A stretch of DNA of 64,000 bases from UBA1724 sp963632245 (lineage in GTDB: Bacteria > Verrucomicrobiota > Lentisphaeria > Oligosphaerales > Oligosphaeraceae), in the NCBI GenBank assembly GCA_963632245.1, contig CAVGTF010000001.1:10742-74741 (forward strand), in the 5' to 3' direction. The translations under genes were made by a program, and so were the position numbers. Below are positions 53,755 to 62,219 of the stretch, piece by piece; position 1 is the first letter of the stretch, and the number at the start of each line of letters is the position of its first letter. The notes beneath the pieces are model-generated. The model saw only the letters and a program-made list of their open reading frames with translations, did no database searches and had not been told where the DNA came from.

Positions 53755-56007
53755 ATGACCTCCTCCTCTTCCAAAATCAACTGGCAAGGCAAGTGGATCA
53801 CCTCCGACATCATGCCCTCCGATGGACTGATCGCCCCTCTCGCCTCCGTGGACAGCCGGGGCGCGCCCTGGCTGCGCAGCAACTTCGTCTGCTCCGGCAA
53901 ATCCCACGCAATCGGCCTATACATCGCCGCGCCCGGGTGGTTCGAATGCTACATCAACGGCATGCAGGTCGGCGACCAGGTCCTCTCTCCCATCGTCACG
54001 CAATTCACCGAGCGAGTCTCCTACCTGTTCTTGGATATCACCGGCTTCGTGGTCCCTGGCGAAAACGCCATTGCAGTCCTTTTAGGCAATGGCTGGTACA
54101 ACTGTCAGACCGGCGATGTGTGGCACTTCCATGATGCGCCCTGGCGGAATCTCCCCTCGCTGCTCCTCCAGATCGAGGAGCTGGACACCGGGAAGGTCCT
54201 GCTATCCTCCGGTCCCCACTGGAAGGCCGCGAAAAGCCCCGTCATCCTCAATGCCCTCCGCAATGGCGAATGGCAGGACACCCGCATTGACGACACGGGG
54301 ATCTCCCTGCCGACCTACGACGACTCCCAAGCGCCCAATGCCTGCATCGCAAATCCGCCCCCCGGCATCCTGACGCAGGAGGAGTGCGAGTCCTGCGTGA
54401 TCGCCAAAGTCATCGCGCCCGTCAAGAGCTGGCGCAGTGGCGAATGGACCATCTACGACTTCGGAAAAAATCTGACGGGGTGGTGTGAATTCGATGCGCA
54501 TGGTCCCGCAGGCCAGAAGGTCATTCTGCGCTATGGCGAGCGCATCACCGACTCCGGAGAGCTCACCCAATCCGTGATCGATCCCTTCTGCAAAACCGGC
54601 CGCTTCCAAGAAGACCAGTATATCCTCAACGGCGCATCCATGCAGCACCTCCGCCCACACTTCACATACCACGGCTTCCGATACGTGGCGGTCTTCCCAA
54701 ACGACACCGCCACACCCGATCAGGCCGAAATCCAAAATCTCACCGCCTGCTTCATCCATAACGACTTCGCAAACGCCGGCGAATTCCATACGTCACATAA
54801 AATGCTGGACAAGATCCAGCAGGTGAATCGACACACCTATCTCTGCAATTACACCGGAATCCCCACCGACTGCCCACACCGCGAAAAGAACGGCTGGACC
54901 GGCGACGCCAATCTCGCCTTCGAGTCCGGCGCCTGGAATTTCCATACGAAGGACGCCGCAAAACACTTCGCACAACTCCTCATGGACTGCCAACGCCCCT
55001 CCGGACAACTCCCCGGAATCGCCCCCACCGGCGGATGGGGATACAACTGGGGCAGCGGTCCCGCCTGGGACTCCTATATCTTCGAGGCCGCATACCAAAA
55101 TTGGATGATGGCCGGCGACGACTCCATCCTCCGCACACACTACGAGGGCATGAAACGCTATCTGGATTACTGCCGGCAATGGCACGAGACCGACGGCGTG
55201 GTCGACTTCGGCCTTGGCGATTGGTGCCCCTATCGCCAGAACAGCATGCCCGCCGTCGCCCTCACCTCCACCGGCTTCTACTACCAGGATACCATCCGCA
55301 TGAGGGAGTTCGCAAAATACCTGGAGAATGACAAGGACGAGAAGTTCTTCGCCGCCGAGGCAAAACGCATCCGCGACGGCGTCAACAAACGCTTCGCCCG
55401 CGCTGACGGCGGATACGACAACGACTCCCTCACCGCCCTGGCAACGCCACTCTACTTCGGATTTGCAAAGTCCCCCAAGAAGACCCTGAACAAGCTCGTG
55501 AAGCTCCTCCGGGAGGTCCACCACATCAGCGACTACGGCATCCTGGGCGCAAAATTCGTCCCGCGGGTCCTGGGCGAGAATGGCCTCCAGCAGGATCTCC
55601 TCACCCTCCTCACACAACCCGAGATGCCCGGATGGGGATACTGGATGACCATCGGCGCCACCACCTTCCGGGAACAGTGGAACGGGAACGACTCCCAGGA
55701 CCACATCATGTTCGGCGATCCCTCCGCATGCATCTTCCGATATCTCGCCGGAATCACACCCCTCTCCCCGGGATTCAAGGACTTCTCCCTCAAGCCCGCA
55801 CTCGATCTCGAGGAACTCACGGACTTCGATTGCAGCTACGAGTCCCCATACGGCCTCATCCAAAGCACCCTCAGGACCACCAAGAAGGGCAACCGAATCT
55901 ACTCCTGCACGGTTCCCAAGGGCACGAATGCCAATTTCGTCTCCCCGAAGACAAAGGAATGCCTCTCGCTGGCCCAAGGATACCACGAATTCCGACTAAA
56001 GAAATAA
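53755..56007 (+). CDS. Alpha-L-rhamnosidase (GH78)
   Basis: 750 residues from the ATG at 53755. N-terminal carbohydrate-binding beta-domains (GKWITSD, APGWFECYINGMQVGDQVLSP, GNGWYNC), a Bac_rhamnosid segment (YDFGKNLTGWCEFDAHGPAGQKVILRYGE), and the (alpha/alpha)6 catalytic domain with the hallmark DCPHREKNGWTGDANL (about residue 365), GDWCPYRQ and WGYWMTIGATTFREQW. It releases L-rhamnose from plant or host glycans. No signal peptide is visible, so it may act on imported oligosaccharides. No Shine-Dalgarno sequence; a pyrimidine-rich tract precedes the ATG. It converges on the MATE gene. Confidence 0.92.
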   Translation: MTSSSSKINWQGKWITSDIMPSDGLIAPLASVDSRGAPWLRSNFVCSGKSHAIGLYIAAPGWFECYINGMQVGDQVLSPIVTQFTERVSYLFLDITGFVVPGENAIAVLLGNGWYNCQTGDVWHFHDAPWRNLPSLLLQIEELDTGKVLLSSGPHWKAAKSPVILNALRNGEWQDTRIDDTGISLPTYDDSQAPNACIANPPPGILTQEECESCVIAKVIAPVKSWRSGEWTIYDFGKNLTGWCEFDAHGPAGQKVILRYGERITDSGELTQSVIDPFCKTGRFQEDQYILNGASMQHLRPHFTYHGFRYVAVFPNDTATPDQAEIQNLTACFIHNDFANAGEFHTSHKMLDKIQQVNRHTYLCNYTGIPTDCPHREKNGWTGDANLAFESGAWNFHTKDAAKHFAQLLMDCQRPSGQLPGIAPTGGWGYNWGSGPAWDSYIFEAAYQNWMMAGDDSILRTHYEGMKRYLDYCRQWHETDGVVDFGLGDWCPYRQNSMPAVALTSTGFYYQDTIRMREFAKYLENDKDEKFFAAEAKRIRDGVNKRFARADGGYDNDSLTALATPLYFGFAKSPKKTLNKLVKLLREVHHISDYGILGAKFVPRVLGENGLQQDLLTLLTQPEMPGWGYWMTIGATTFREQWNGNDSQDHIMFGDPSACIFRYLAGITPLSPGFKDFSLKPALDLEELTDFDCSYESPYGLIQSTLRTTKKGNRIYSCTVPKGTNANFVSPKTKECLSLAQGYHEFRLKK

Positions 56008-56045
56008 CCCCGAGGGGATCCGCATACCCCGCCGGACACGCGCCT

Positions 56046-57395
56046 TTATGCGGCGACGCCCGGACGGGCCGCCGTGGTGGGGCGCTCCGCCATGCGGCGT
56101 GCGGCGTAGAGGCAGACGACCAGCTCGGTGATCGGCATCGCCAGCCAGAGGGAAGACGGCGATGCCAAGGCGGGCAGCGTCAGAATGAGGATGCCGCTCA
56201 AGACCAGCCCGCGTCCCACGGAAACCACGAAGGCAGTGCCGGGCCTCATGATGGCCTGGAAATAATACGTGGAGAAGATATTGAAGGGCAGCAGCAGGAA
56301 GGAGAGTGCGTAGGTGCGCACGATGGCGGGTGCCATCTCCAGGATCTCGGGAGTGGGTGCCATGAAGATCCGGATATAGAGATTGGGGCACGCCAGGCTA
56401 AGGAGGGTCCAGAAGACGCCGAAGAATGCGGTGGTCCAGAGGGCCAGCCGCAGGGTCTCACGGATGCGGCCGGTCTTCCCTGCGCCGTAATTCGTGGAAA
56501 GGATGGGCTGGGCAGCCTGCCCTACGCTATAGGCACAGCACTGCACAAAGGTGCTCACTTGAATGACGGGACCATAGATGGCCAGCGCATCGGCACCCAG
56601 ATATTTCATGATCTGACGGTTAAAGAGCACCGTCAGAATGCCCATGGCTACGTCAACAAAGAAGGTGGAGAATCCGGTGACGCCGATCTCGCGGAGGCGG
56701 TGCAGCAGCCGCGTGGGCATCACGAGGCGAAGAGTATTCTCCTTGCGGAGGAAATGCGTGAGCATGACAACGAAGGAGATTCCCGCGCCAATGGCAGTGG
56801 CCAGTCCCGCGCCGTAGATCCCCATGTCGCAAGGGAAGACGAAGACATAGTCGCCAAAGACATTGAAGACGCCGCCTGCCATGACGGCCGCAGTCGCCAG
56901 CGCCGGACTGCCGTCGTTTCGCAGGAAAGCGGCCAGCATCTGGTTGAAGAGGAAGAGCGGGAAGACCCACTTGATGGGACGCATGTAGTCCTTCGCCAAT
57001 GGCAACAACGCGTCGTCAGCGCCAAAGAAGGTCAGCACAGAATCCTCCAGGAAAAGCACCCCCGCCCACGACAACACCGACAGGACCACCGAGCCCACTA
57101 CCGCCGCGGTGAAATACTGGTTCTCGTCGGAAGCACCCTCCCCCGCAGACGACGCGCCGCCACGACAGGTGCTGAAGATCACACTGCCGCCAATCCCCAT
57201 CAACAGCCCCAGGCTGTAGATGAGATTCCACACAGGAGCCACCACCGCCAAGGCCGCCGTGCCCGACGGACCCTGATACTGACCCACCATCGCCACGTCC
57301 ACAATCGAGTAGACCGACGAGATCATCGCACTGCCAAAGGCCGCAGAGAGATACTTGAAGTAGATCGGCTTGATGCTGCTGTTCAGAAAATCCAT
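56046..57395 (-). CDS. MATE-family efflux transporter
   Basis: 449 residues with 12 predicted membrane helices in two homologous halves: the N-half begins FLNSSIKPIYFKYLSAAFGSAMISSVYSIVDVAMVGQYQG, and the matching C-half motif is YGPVIQVSTFVQCCAYSVGQAAQPILSTNYGAG. It exports drugs or other cations using Na+ or H+. GAGGAG is nine bases before the ATG. The 5' leader of about 115 bases has a promoter, hairpins and an intrinsic terminator just before the ribosome site, so expression is probably controlled by premature termination. Confidence 0.92.
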   Translation of the reverse strand: MDFLNSSIKPIYFKYLSAAFGSAMISSVYSIVDVAMVGQYQGPSGTAALAVVAPVWNLIYSLGLLMGIGGSVIFSTCRGGASSAGEGASDENQYFTAAVVGSVVLSVLSWAGVLFLEDSVLTFFGADDALLPLAKDYMRPIKWVFPLFLFNQMLAAFLRNDGSPALATAAVMAGGVFNVFGDYVFVFPCDMGIYGAGLATAIGAGISFVVMLTHFLRKENTLRLVMPTRLLHRLREIGVTGFSTFFVDVAMGILTVLFNRQIMKYLGADALAIYGPVIQVSTFVQCCAYSVGQAAQPILSTNYGAGKTGRIRETLRLALWTTAFFGVFWTLLSLACPNLYIRIFMAPTPEILEMAPAIVRTYALSFLLLPFNIFSTYYFQAIMRPGTAFVVSVGRGLVLSGILILTLPALASPSSLWLAMPITELVVCLYAARRMAERPTTAARPGVAA

Positions 57396-57416
57396 TTCCC
57401 AACTCCTCTAAAACAC

Positions 57417-57510
57417 AAAAAAGCCGGACAAGCAAACAGACATCTCAGTCTGTCTCTTATCCGGCTGGTTGCTTCCACGAGCAATCCGCCCTCCGAGCGG
57501 GTGGCGTTTT
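57417..57510 (-). promoter_or_regulatory. Attenuator or riboswitch-like leader of the MATE gene
   Basis: Minus-strand RNA order: a CGCC..GGCG hairpin, a TTGCT-CGTGGA-AGCAA hairpin (57469-57484), then an 11-pair stem AGCCGGATAAG / CTTGTCCGGCT (57422-57466, one G-U) with an internal CAGAC..GTCTG hairpin and six U. The terminator ends about 20 bases before the ATG region. AAGCAA of the second hairpin can pair instead with TTGCTT at the 3' arm of the terminator, giving two exclusive folds. No known riboswitch core was recognised. Confidence 0.7.
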
Positions 57511-57515
57511 CGCAT

Positions 57516-57543
57516 AATGTAAAGCCACGGAAAAAGTTCGCAA
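57516..57543 (-). promoter_or_regulatory. Promoter of the MATE gene
   Basis: TTGCGA, 16 bases, TACATT, then ATGCG. This is the best two-box promoter in the window and places the start of transcription at about 57508. Confidence 0.6.
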
Positions 57544-57591
57544 ATAACACATCCCTACACAATAACGACAATCACTATTTTGCCAAAGTCA

Positions 57592-57767
57592 TGCCCCGGG
57601 GGTATCAACTTCACGCGACCGATTTGCCAAAACGCCAAAATCTACAAGCCACCCGCGCTTTTCTACAACACTCTCCTACGTGAGAACCCTCCGACAAATC
57701 ACCCAAACGCCTCCGCGCCCTCCCGAAAACAAGACTGGTCGCGTCATGTTGATACCCCCGGGAGGCA
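57592..57767. mobile_element. MITE-like element with about 30-bp imperfect terminal inverted repeats
   Basis: 57592-57620 and the reverse complement of 57737-57767 share TGCC, CCGGGGGTATCAAC and ACGCGACC, with a two-base indel and two mismatches. The 116 bases between have no open frame of note. The sequence around and to its right (to about 57880) is clearly more AT-rich than the rest. No flanking target-site duplication is obvious. A simple long stem-loop is the alternative reading. Confidence 0.5.
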
Positions 57768-57905
57768 GATATAACTGTCAAGGATTGTCCAAGATTGTTG
57801 AATGGAAATATCCTAGCTTAGCACTTACAGGCAAAGGATGTATATACAAGAGAGAAAGCGCCCGTTGCGGCGCACTGTATGCGCTGTAAGTATCTAGCCA
57901 TCGTA

Positions 57906-58445
57906 CTAGGTAGGAAGGAGCAGGTAGCAGGGAGAAGGTTCATGCGGTGCCGCAGGCGCTCTTCTGCCGAATTAATACCTAGCTGAATAGTGGCTAGCGG
58001 CTAGCTTGCAAGGTCGCTGCGCGGTCCTTCCGCCGCCGTTCTAGGTAGGAGGGAGCAGGTAGTAGGGAGAAGGTTCATGCGGTGCCGCAGGCACCATTCC
58101 GCCGAATTAGTACCTAGCTGAATAGTGGCTAGCGGCTAGTTTGCAAGGTCGCTGCGCGGCCCTTCCGCCGCCGTGCTAGGTAGGAAGGAGCAGGTAGTAG
58201 GGAGAAGGTTCATGCGGTGCCGCAGGCACCATTCCGCCGAATTAGTACCTAGCTGAATAGTGGCTAGCGGCTAGTTTGCAAGGTCGCTGCGCGGCCCTTC
58301 CGCCGCCGTGCTAGGTAGGAAGGAGCAGGTAGTAGGGAGAAGGTTCATGCGGTGCCGCAGGCACCATTCCGCCGAATTAGTACCTAGCTGAATAGTGGCT
58401 AGCGGCTAGTTTGCAAGGTCGCTGCGCGGTTCTTCCGCCGCCGTG
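57906..58445. repeat. Four exact-length 135-bp tandem repeats
   Basis: CTAGGTAGGA recurs at 57906, 58041, 58176, 58311 and 58446, each 135 bases apart. Each unit holds GGAGCAGGTAGTAGGGAGAA, GGTTCATGCGGTGCCGCAGG, CATTCCGCCGAATTAGTACC, TAGCTGAATAGTGGCTAGCG, GCTAGTTTGCAAGGTCGCTG and CGCGGCCCTTCCGCCGCCGT. Copies differ at only a few bases. There is no open frame across the array. Confidence 0.95.
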
Positions 58446-58765
58446 CTAGGTAGGAGGGAGCAGGTTCATGCGGTGCCACAGACACCATTCCGCCCTCCGG
58501 CGCGTGCCTTTCCAATCCAAATTTTCGCCAAAGATCTCCAAAGGACGGAGGGCTACCGCCCCCGGGCCCTCGCCTATTTTTCATTCCGCCGCAAGGAAAT
58601 TGCGGCGGTACCGTGCATTGAATATTTCGCACCGTGCGCGAAAGCGCGAATTCCTAATTCGAAATTGCGGCGCACTCTAGCGCCGTCGGCGGTTTGTCGG
58701 TGCGTAGCGCCGACAAGGCCCACTGCAGAGTGGTCACAACTCCTCTTTCCTCATTCCTAATTTCA
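58446..58765. repeat. Partial fifth unit and other repeat modules before glnB
   Basis: A shortened 135-bp unit, then CCAAAGGACGGAGGGCTACC, an AATTGCGGCGCACTCTAGCG word, and the CCACTGCAGAGTGG palindrome with CAACTCCTCTTTCCTCATTC. The last motif also occurs at 17.1 kb and, inverted, at 60.7 kb. Confidence 0.8.
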
Positions 58766-58793
58766 TATTTTGTTTCTTCCTGGGTAAAGTCTA

Positions 58794-58808
58794 TTACATC
58801 CAATGTAA
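58794..58808 (+). promoter_or_regulatory. Palindrome upstream of the sigma-54 promoter
   Basis: TTACAT-CCA-ATGTAA, centred 57 bases before the -24 box. Position and symmetry fit an activator site for an NtrC-like enhancer-binding protein, though the sequence does not match the enterobacterial NtrC consensus. Confidence 0.35.
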
Positions 58809-58853
58809 AACCTAGGGGGTAGTTGATATTTTTTCAGGCAAAATGGGGGCGTA

Positions 58854-58869
58854 TGGCATAGTCGTTGCT
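58854..58869 (+). promoter_or_regulatory. Sigma-54 (RpoN) promoter of glnB-amtB
   Basis: TGGCATAGTCGTTGCT: the -24 GG and -12 GC elements are exactly ten bases apart, with good matches to TGGCAC and TTGCW. The glnB ATG is 75 bases downstream. The genes served are nitrogen-status genes that sigma-54 controls in many bacteria. Confidence 0.7.
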
Positions 58870-58944
58870 GAAATGCCGTCCTGTGGTTTTTCCAGTGTTG
58901 TTTTGTGTTGTGTTTTTGTGTTTTGGCTTCAACAGGAGTGAAAG

Positions 58945-59286
58945 ATGAAGTTGATCATTGCCTACATCCAGCCGGACCGGTTGAATCCGGTGAAGCAGGC
59001 GTTGTACGCCCGTGGGGTCTTCAAGATTTCGGTGACCAATGCCCTGGGGTGTGGTCAGCAGCGCGGCTATGTGAAGGCGTGGCGTGGCGCCCTGCAGGAG
59101 GTGAACTTGTTGAAGAAGGTGCGTCTGGCCATTGGCGTCAACGACGACTTTGTGGAGAAGACCATCGAGGGCATCTGCGAGGGTGCGCGGACGGGTCACA
59201 TCGGTGACGGAAAGATCTTCGTGCTTCCCATGGAGGAGTGCATCCGGATCCGGACAGGCGAGCGGGGCTCCGACGCCATCGGATAG
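58945..59286 (+). CDS. glnB: P-II nitrogen regulatory protein, GlnK type
   Basis: 113 residues. The core and C-terminal signature [24 protein letters not shown] is typical PII, and Gln39 of the ligand loop is kept. In the T-loop the usual YRGAEY reads WRGALQ: residue 51, the uridylylated Tyr of proteobacterial PII, is Gln. Control would therefore be by ATP/ADP/2-oxoglutarate binding alone or by another modification. It precedes amtB, the usual partner whose channel GlnK plugs. AGGAG is eight bases before the ATG. Confidence 0.93.
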   Translation: MKLIIAYIQPDRLNPVKQALYARGVFKISVTNALGCGQQRGYVKAWRGALQEVNLLKKVRLAIGVNDDFVEKTIEGICEGARTGHIGDGKIFVLPMEECIRIRTGERGSDAIG

Positions 59287-59362
59287 TCAACCGCCCTGCC
59301 TCCCCGGCGTTTTTCCCTTCGCTGCGAACACCATTTTTTTCAACTTGAGGTTTCATACGACC

Positions 59363-60679
59363 ATGAAAAAGCTTTTCGGAATTCTTCCGTTGCTCTTGCT
59401 GATGAGTGCGCCCTGTTGGGCGCAGGAACCCTCGTCGGTCTCGGATCCGGGATCGGCGGCGCTCTTTGCCGTCAACAACCTATGGGTCATGCTAGGCGGT
59501 TGCCTGGTCTTCCTGATGCACCTGGGCTTTGCCTGCGTGGAGAGTGGCCTGTGCCGTGCCAAGAACTGCACGAACATCCTCTTCAAGAACACCATCACTC
59601 CCGCCATCGGCTTTCTGACCTACGCGGTTGTGGGCTTCGCCCTGATGTATCCGGGCACCGCCTGGATCTGCCATAACGTCTTCGGCTTCGCCGGCTTCGG
59701 GGTATCCGTCCCGGAGGGCGGACTGACCACCGCCTACAAGAGCGGCTGCTTCACTTACTGGACCGATTTCTTCTTCCAGGGAATGTTCGCCGCCACCGCG
59801 GCCACCATCGTCTCCGGCGCCGTCGCCGAACGCGTGAAGCTGAGCACATACCTGATCTTCACCACCATCTATGTCTCCATCGTCTACCCGATCCTGGGCT
59901 CCTGGGGATGGGGCGGCGGATGGCTGGCGGCACTCAATTTCCATGACTTCGCCGGATCCACCTTCGTGCACAGCATCGGCGGATGGGCCGCACTCTCCGG
60001 CGTGATCCTCCTGGGACCCCGCATCGGAAAGTATGTGGACGGCAAGACCATGCCCATCCCTGGACACAGCATGCCGCTGGTCACCATCGGCGTCTTCCTC
60101 CTCTGGCTGGGATGGTTCGGCTTTAACGGCGCCTCCGCCTTGAGCGCGGATCCCGGCGTGGTCAGCCTGGCGCTGGTCAACACCATGATCGCCGCCTCCG
60201 CCGCACTGGTCACCAGCATGCTCACCGGACGCGCACTGCTGCGTCACGTGGATCTCTCCATGACCCTCAACGGCGTCCTCGCCGGATTGGTCGGAATCAC
60301 CGCCGGCGCCGACTGCGTCAGCGTGGGCGCGGCCACCTTCATCGGCGCCGTCGCCGGAGTCATCGTGGTCTTCGCGGTCCTCTTCTTCGACCGCATCCAT
60401 CTGGACGACCCTGTAGGCGCGCTCTCCGTCCACCTGGTCAACGGCGTCTGGGGAACCCTGGCCGTGGGACTCTTCGCCCCCCAATACACCTTCCTGGTCC
60501 AGCTGCTGGGCGTGGCCGTCATCGGCTCCTGCGCCTTCGCGTCCTCCTTCGCGATCTTCTACGCACTGAAGAAGATCTGCGGCATCCGGATCTCGGAGGA
60601 AGAGGAGCTGCGCGGTCTCGACATGGGTGAGCACGGCGGCGACGCCTATCCCGGATTCCAGTTCTTCAGCAACATCTAA
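59363..60679 (+). CDS. amtB: Ammonium transporter
   Basis: 438 residues from the ATG at 59363. A signal peptide (KKLFGILPLLLLMSAPCWA) is followed by 11 membrane helices. Typical motifs are MHLGFACVESGLCRAKNCTNIL, FFFQGMFAATAATIVSGAVAERVKL, GSWGWGGGWLA, the twin histidines in STFVHSIGGWAAL and VGALSVHLVNGVWG, and GWFGFNGASAL. It conducts NH3/NH4+ into the cytoplasm. It lies 76 bases after glnB and ends at a strong terminator. Confidence 0.95.
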   Translation: MKKLFGILPLLLLMSAPCWAQEPSSVSDPGSAALFAVNNLWVMLGGCLVFLMHLGFACVESGLCRAKNCTNILFKNTITPAIGFLTYAVVGFALMYPGTAWICHNVFGFAGFGVSVPEGGLTTAYKSGCFTYWTDFFFQGMFAATAATIVSGAVAERVKLSTYLIFTTIYVSIVYPILGSWGWGGGWLAALNFHDFAGSTFVHSIGGWAALSGVILLGPRIGKYVDGKTMPIPGHSMPLVTIGVFLLWLGWFGFNGASALSADPGVVSLALVNTMIAASAALVTSMLTGRALLRHVDLSMTLNGVLAGLVGITAGADCVSVGAATFIGAVAGVIVVFAVLFFDRIHLDDPVGALSVHLVNGVWGTLAVGLFAPQYTFLVQLLGVAVIGSCAFASSFAIFYALKKICGIRISEEEELRGLDMGEHGGDAYPGFQFFSNI

Positions 60680-60728
60680 ACAAAAGTGGCCCGATCCCCA
60701 TATTTCATGGGAATCGGGCCGCTTTTGT
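60680..60728 (+). terminator. Intrinsic terminator after amtB
   Basis: Long stem ACAAAAG-GGCCCGAT..ATCGGGCC-CTTTTGT with a few internal mismatches and an A-rich/T-rich base, so it could stop transcription from both sides. Confidence 0.9.
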
Positions 60729-61001
60729 AATGAGGAATGAGGGTTTAGGAATGAGGAGTTATGGCCACTCTGCAGTGGGCCGGCGGCGCTAGAGTGCGCC
60801 GCAGTTGTGAATTAGGAGTTTGCGCTAAATGTGCAATGTGCAATGCGTGTAGCCAAAATTGGTGCCGCCGGTGGGCGGCAGGGCGCCTGCGGCACCTTGT
60901 AAACCTACTACCTACTCCCTGCTCTCTTCTACCTAGAACGGGGGCGGAAGAGCGCCTGCGGCACCTTACAGACTAGTCGCTAGCCACTAAGGGCTAAGTA
61001 C
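60729..61001. repeat. Inverted set of repeat modules
   Basis: Starts with the inverse of the CAACTCCTAATTCCTCATTC / CCACTGCAGAGTGG module directly after the amtB terminator, then CTAAATGTGCAATGTGCAAT, CCGCCGGTGGGCGG, GGGCGCCTGCGGCACC, CTACTACCTACTCCCTGCTC and TAGTCGCTAGCCACTAAGG. It abuts the stop codon of the MFS gene. Confidence 0.8.
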
Positions 61002-62210
61002 TTACACGCGCCGGGACACAGGCGCGTCAGCGCGCCGTCGTACGATTGCGTTGAGTCGTTCCATGAAGAGGAAGAGTGGGACGAAGAAGAGGAGCAGATA
61101 GTATGGCAGAAGTGCCATGGTGATATGCTGTGCGAGGAATCCGAAGATTGGCGGCACCAGGGTGGATCCCACATATGCGCTTGCCATCTGAATGCCGACA
61201 ATCGCCTGGGAGTTCGCTGCCCCGAAGTTCGCGGGGGTCTCGTGGATGATGGAGGGGTAGATGGGCGCGCAGCCCAGTCCCAGCAGGAGGAGTCCCGTCA
61301 GGCACGCGGCATTCCAGGGGAGCGCCAACAGCACGACTCCCACCACCGCCACGCTCACGCCCAGCCGGATCATATTCCGGTCGCCTAGGCGCACCGACAC
61401 AAAGCCGCTCAAGAAGCGTCCCATCATGATTCCCACGAAGAGCAGCGCGCCATATCGTGCGGCCAACGCGCTATCGAAGCCCCGCAGGATCGCCAGGTAG
61501 GAGCAGGACCACAGAATCGCCGTGGCCTCCAGGCCGCAGTAGCACAGGAACCCCGCCAGCACCAGCTTCACTCCGGGAATCGCCACCGCCTTCCGGAGGG
61601 GCACCGGCTCATCCGGGGTCGTCTCGCTCTCCGCGGGCGCATTCTCCACCGACACCGCCTCGCGGGCGCTCTTCCACAACGGCAGGCTCAAGAAGATCCC
61701 CGCCGCCAGAATGAACTGCAAGACCGACACCACGTCGTAGCCCGCATGCCACCCCAATTGTCGCGACAAGCAGATGCTCATGATATACGGACTGATAGTG
61801 ACGCCCACTCCCCAAAAGCAGTGCAGCCAATTCATGTGCCGCGAGGAGTAGTGCAACGCCACGTAGTTATTCAGCGCGGCATCCACCGCCCCCGCGCCTA
61901 AACCGTAGGGCACCGCCCACAGGCACAGCATCCAGAAGCGCCCCGAAAAGCCGAAGCCCAAGAGCGCCACCGCCGTAAGCAGCACGCTAAAGGCAGTGAC
62001 CTTCCCCGCTCCAAAACGGTGCGTCAGACGATCCGACAACAGGCTAGATACCACCGTCCCGCAGGAGATGATACACGAGATGATCCCCGCAAAGGACAAG
62101 GGCACCCCCATCTGCGGATAGATCTCCGGCCACGCCGCACTCAATAGCGGATCCGGCAACCCCAGGCTGATGAAGGACAGGTAAATGACCGCTAATAACA
62201 GGGAAGACAT
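61002..62210 (-). CDS. Major facilitator superfamily transporter
   Basis: 402 residues, 12 membrane helices in two halves with a cytoplasmic loop near residues 185-205 (AREAVSVENAPAESETTPDEP). MFS loop motifs are LSDRLTHRFGAGKV after helix 2 and SVRLGDRNMIRLG in the second half; DAALNNYVALHY is reminiscent of the FucP/sugar-porter subgroup. Substrate is unknown. The ATG at 62210 has no Shine-Dalgarno sequence; the pyrimidine tail of a repeat lies about 10-45 bases upstream on the coding strand. Confidence 0.88.
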   Translation of the reverse strand: MSSLLLAVIYLSFISLGLPDPLLSAAWPEIYPQMGVPLSFAGIISCIISCGTVVSSLLSDRLTHRFGAGKVTAFSVLLTAVALLGFGFSGRFWMLCLWAVPYGLGAGAVDAALNNYVALHYSSRHMNWLHCFWGVGVTISPYIMSICLSRQLGWHAGYDVVSVLQFILAAGIFLSLPLWKSAREAVSVENAPAESETTPDEPVPLRKAVAIPGVKLVLAGFLCYCGLEATAILWSCSYLAILRGFDSALAARYGALLFVGIMMGRFLSGFVSVRLGDRNMIRLGVSVAVVGVVLLALPWNAACLTGLLLLGLGCAPIYPSIIHETPANFGAANSQAIVGIQMASAYVGSTLVPPIFGFLAQHITMALLPYYLLLFFVPLFLFMERLNAIVRRRADAPVSRRV

Positions 62211-62219
62211 GGGGAATAC

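Noticed and set aside
57405..57510. TPP or FMN riboswitch before the MATE gene
   Set aside because: Only short words (CTGAGAT, CCGGAT) match; the conserved cores of both classes are missing and the leader is too short for FMN.
55632..57683. 683-codon plus-strand frame across the rhamnosidase end, the MATE gene and its leader
   Set aside because: It runs antisense to the MATE gene and across a clear promoter; no domain is visible.
57906..58445. CRISPR array
   Set aside because: Units are contiguous with no unique spacers, and no cas genes are present. The same applies to the 23-bp, 65-bp and 118-bp arrays.
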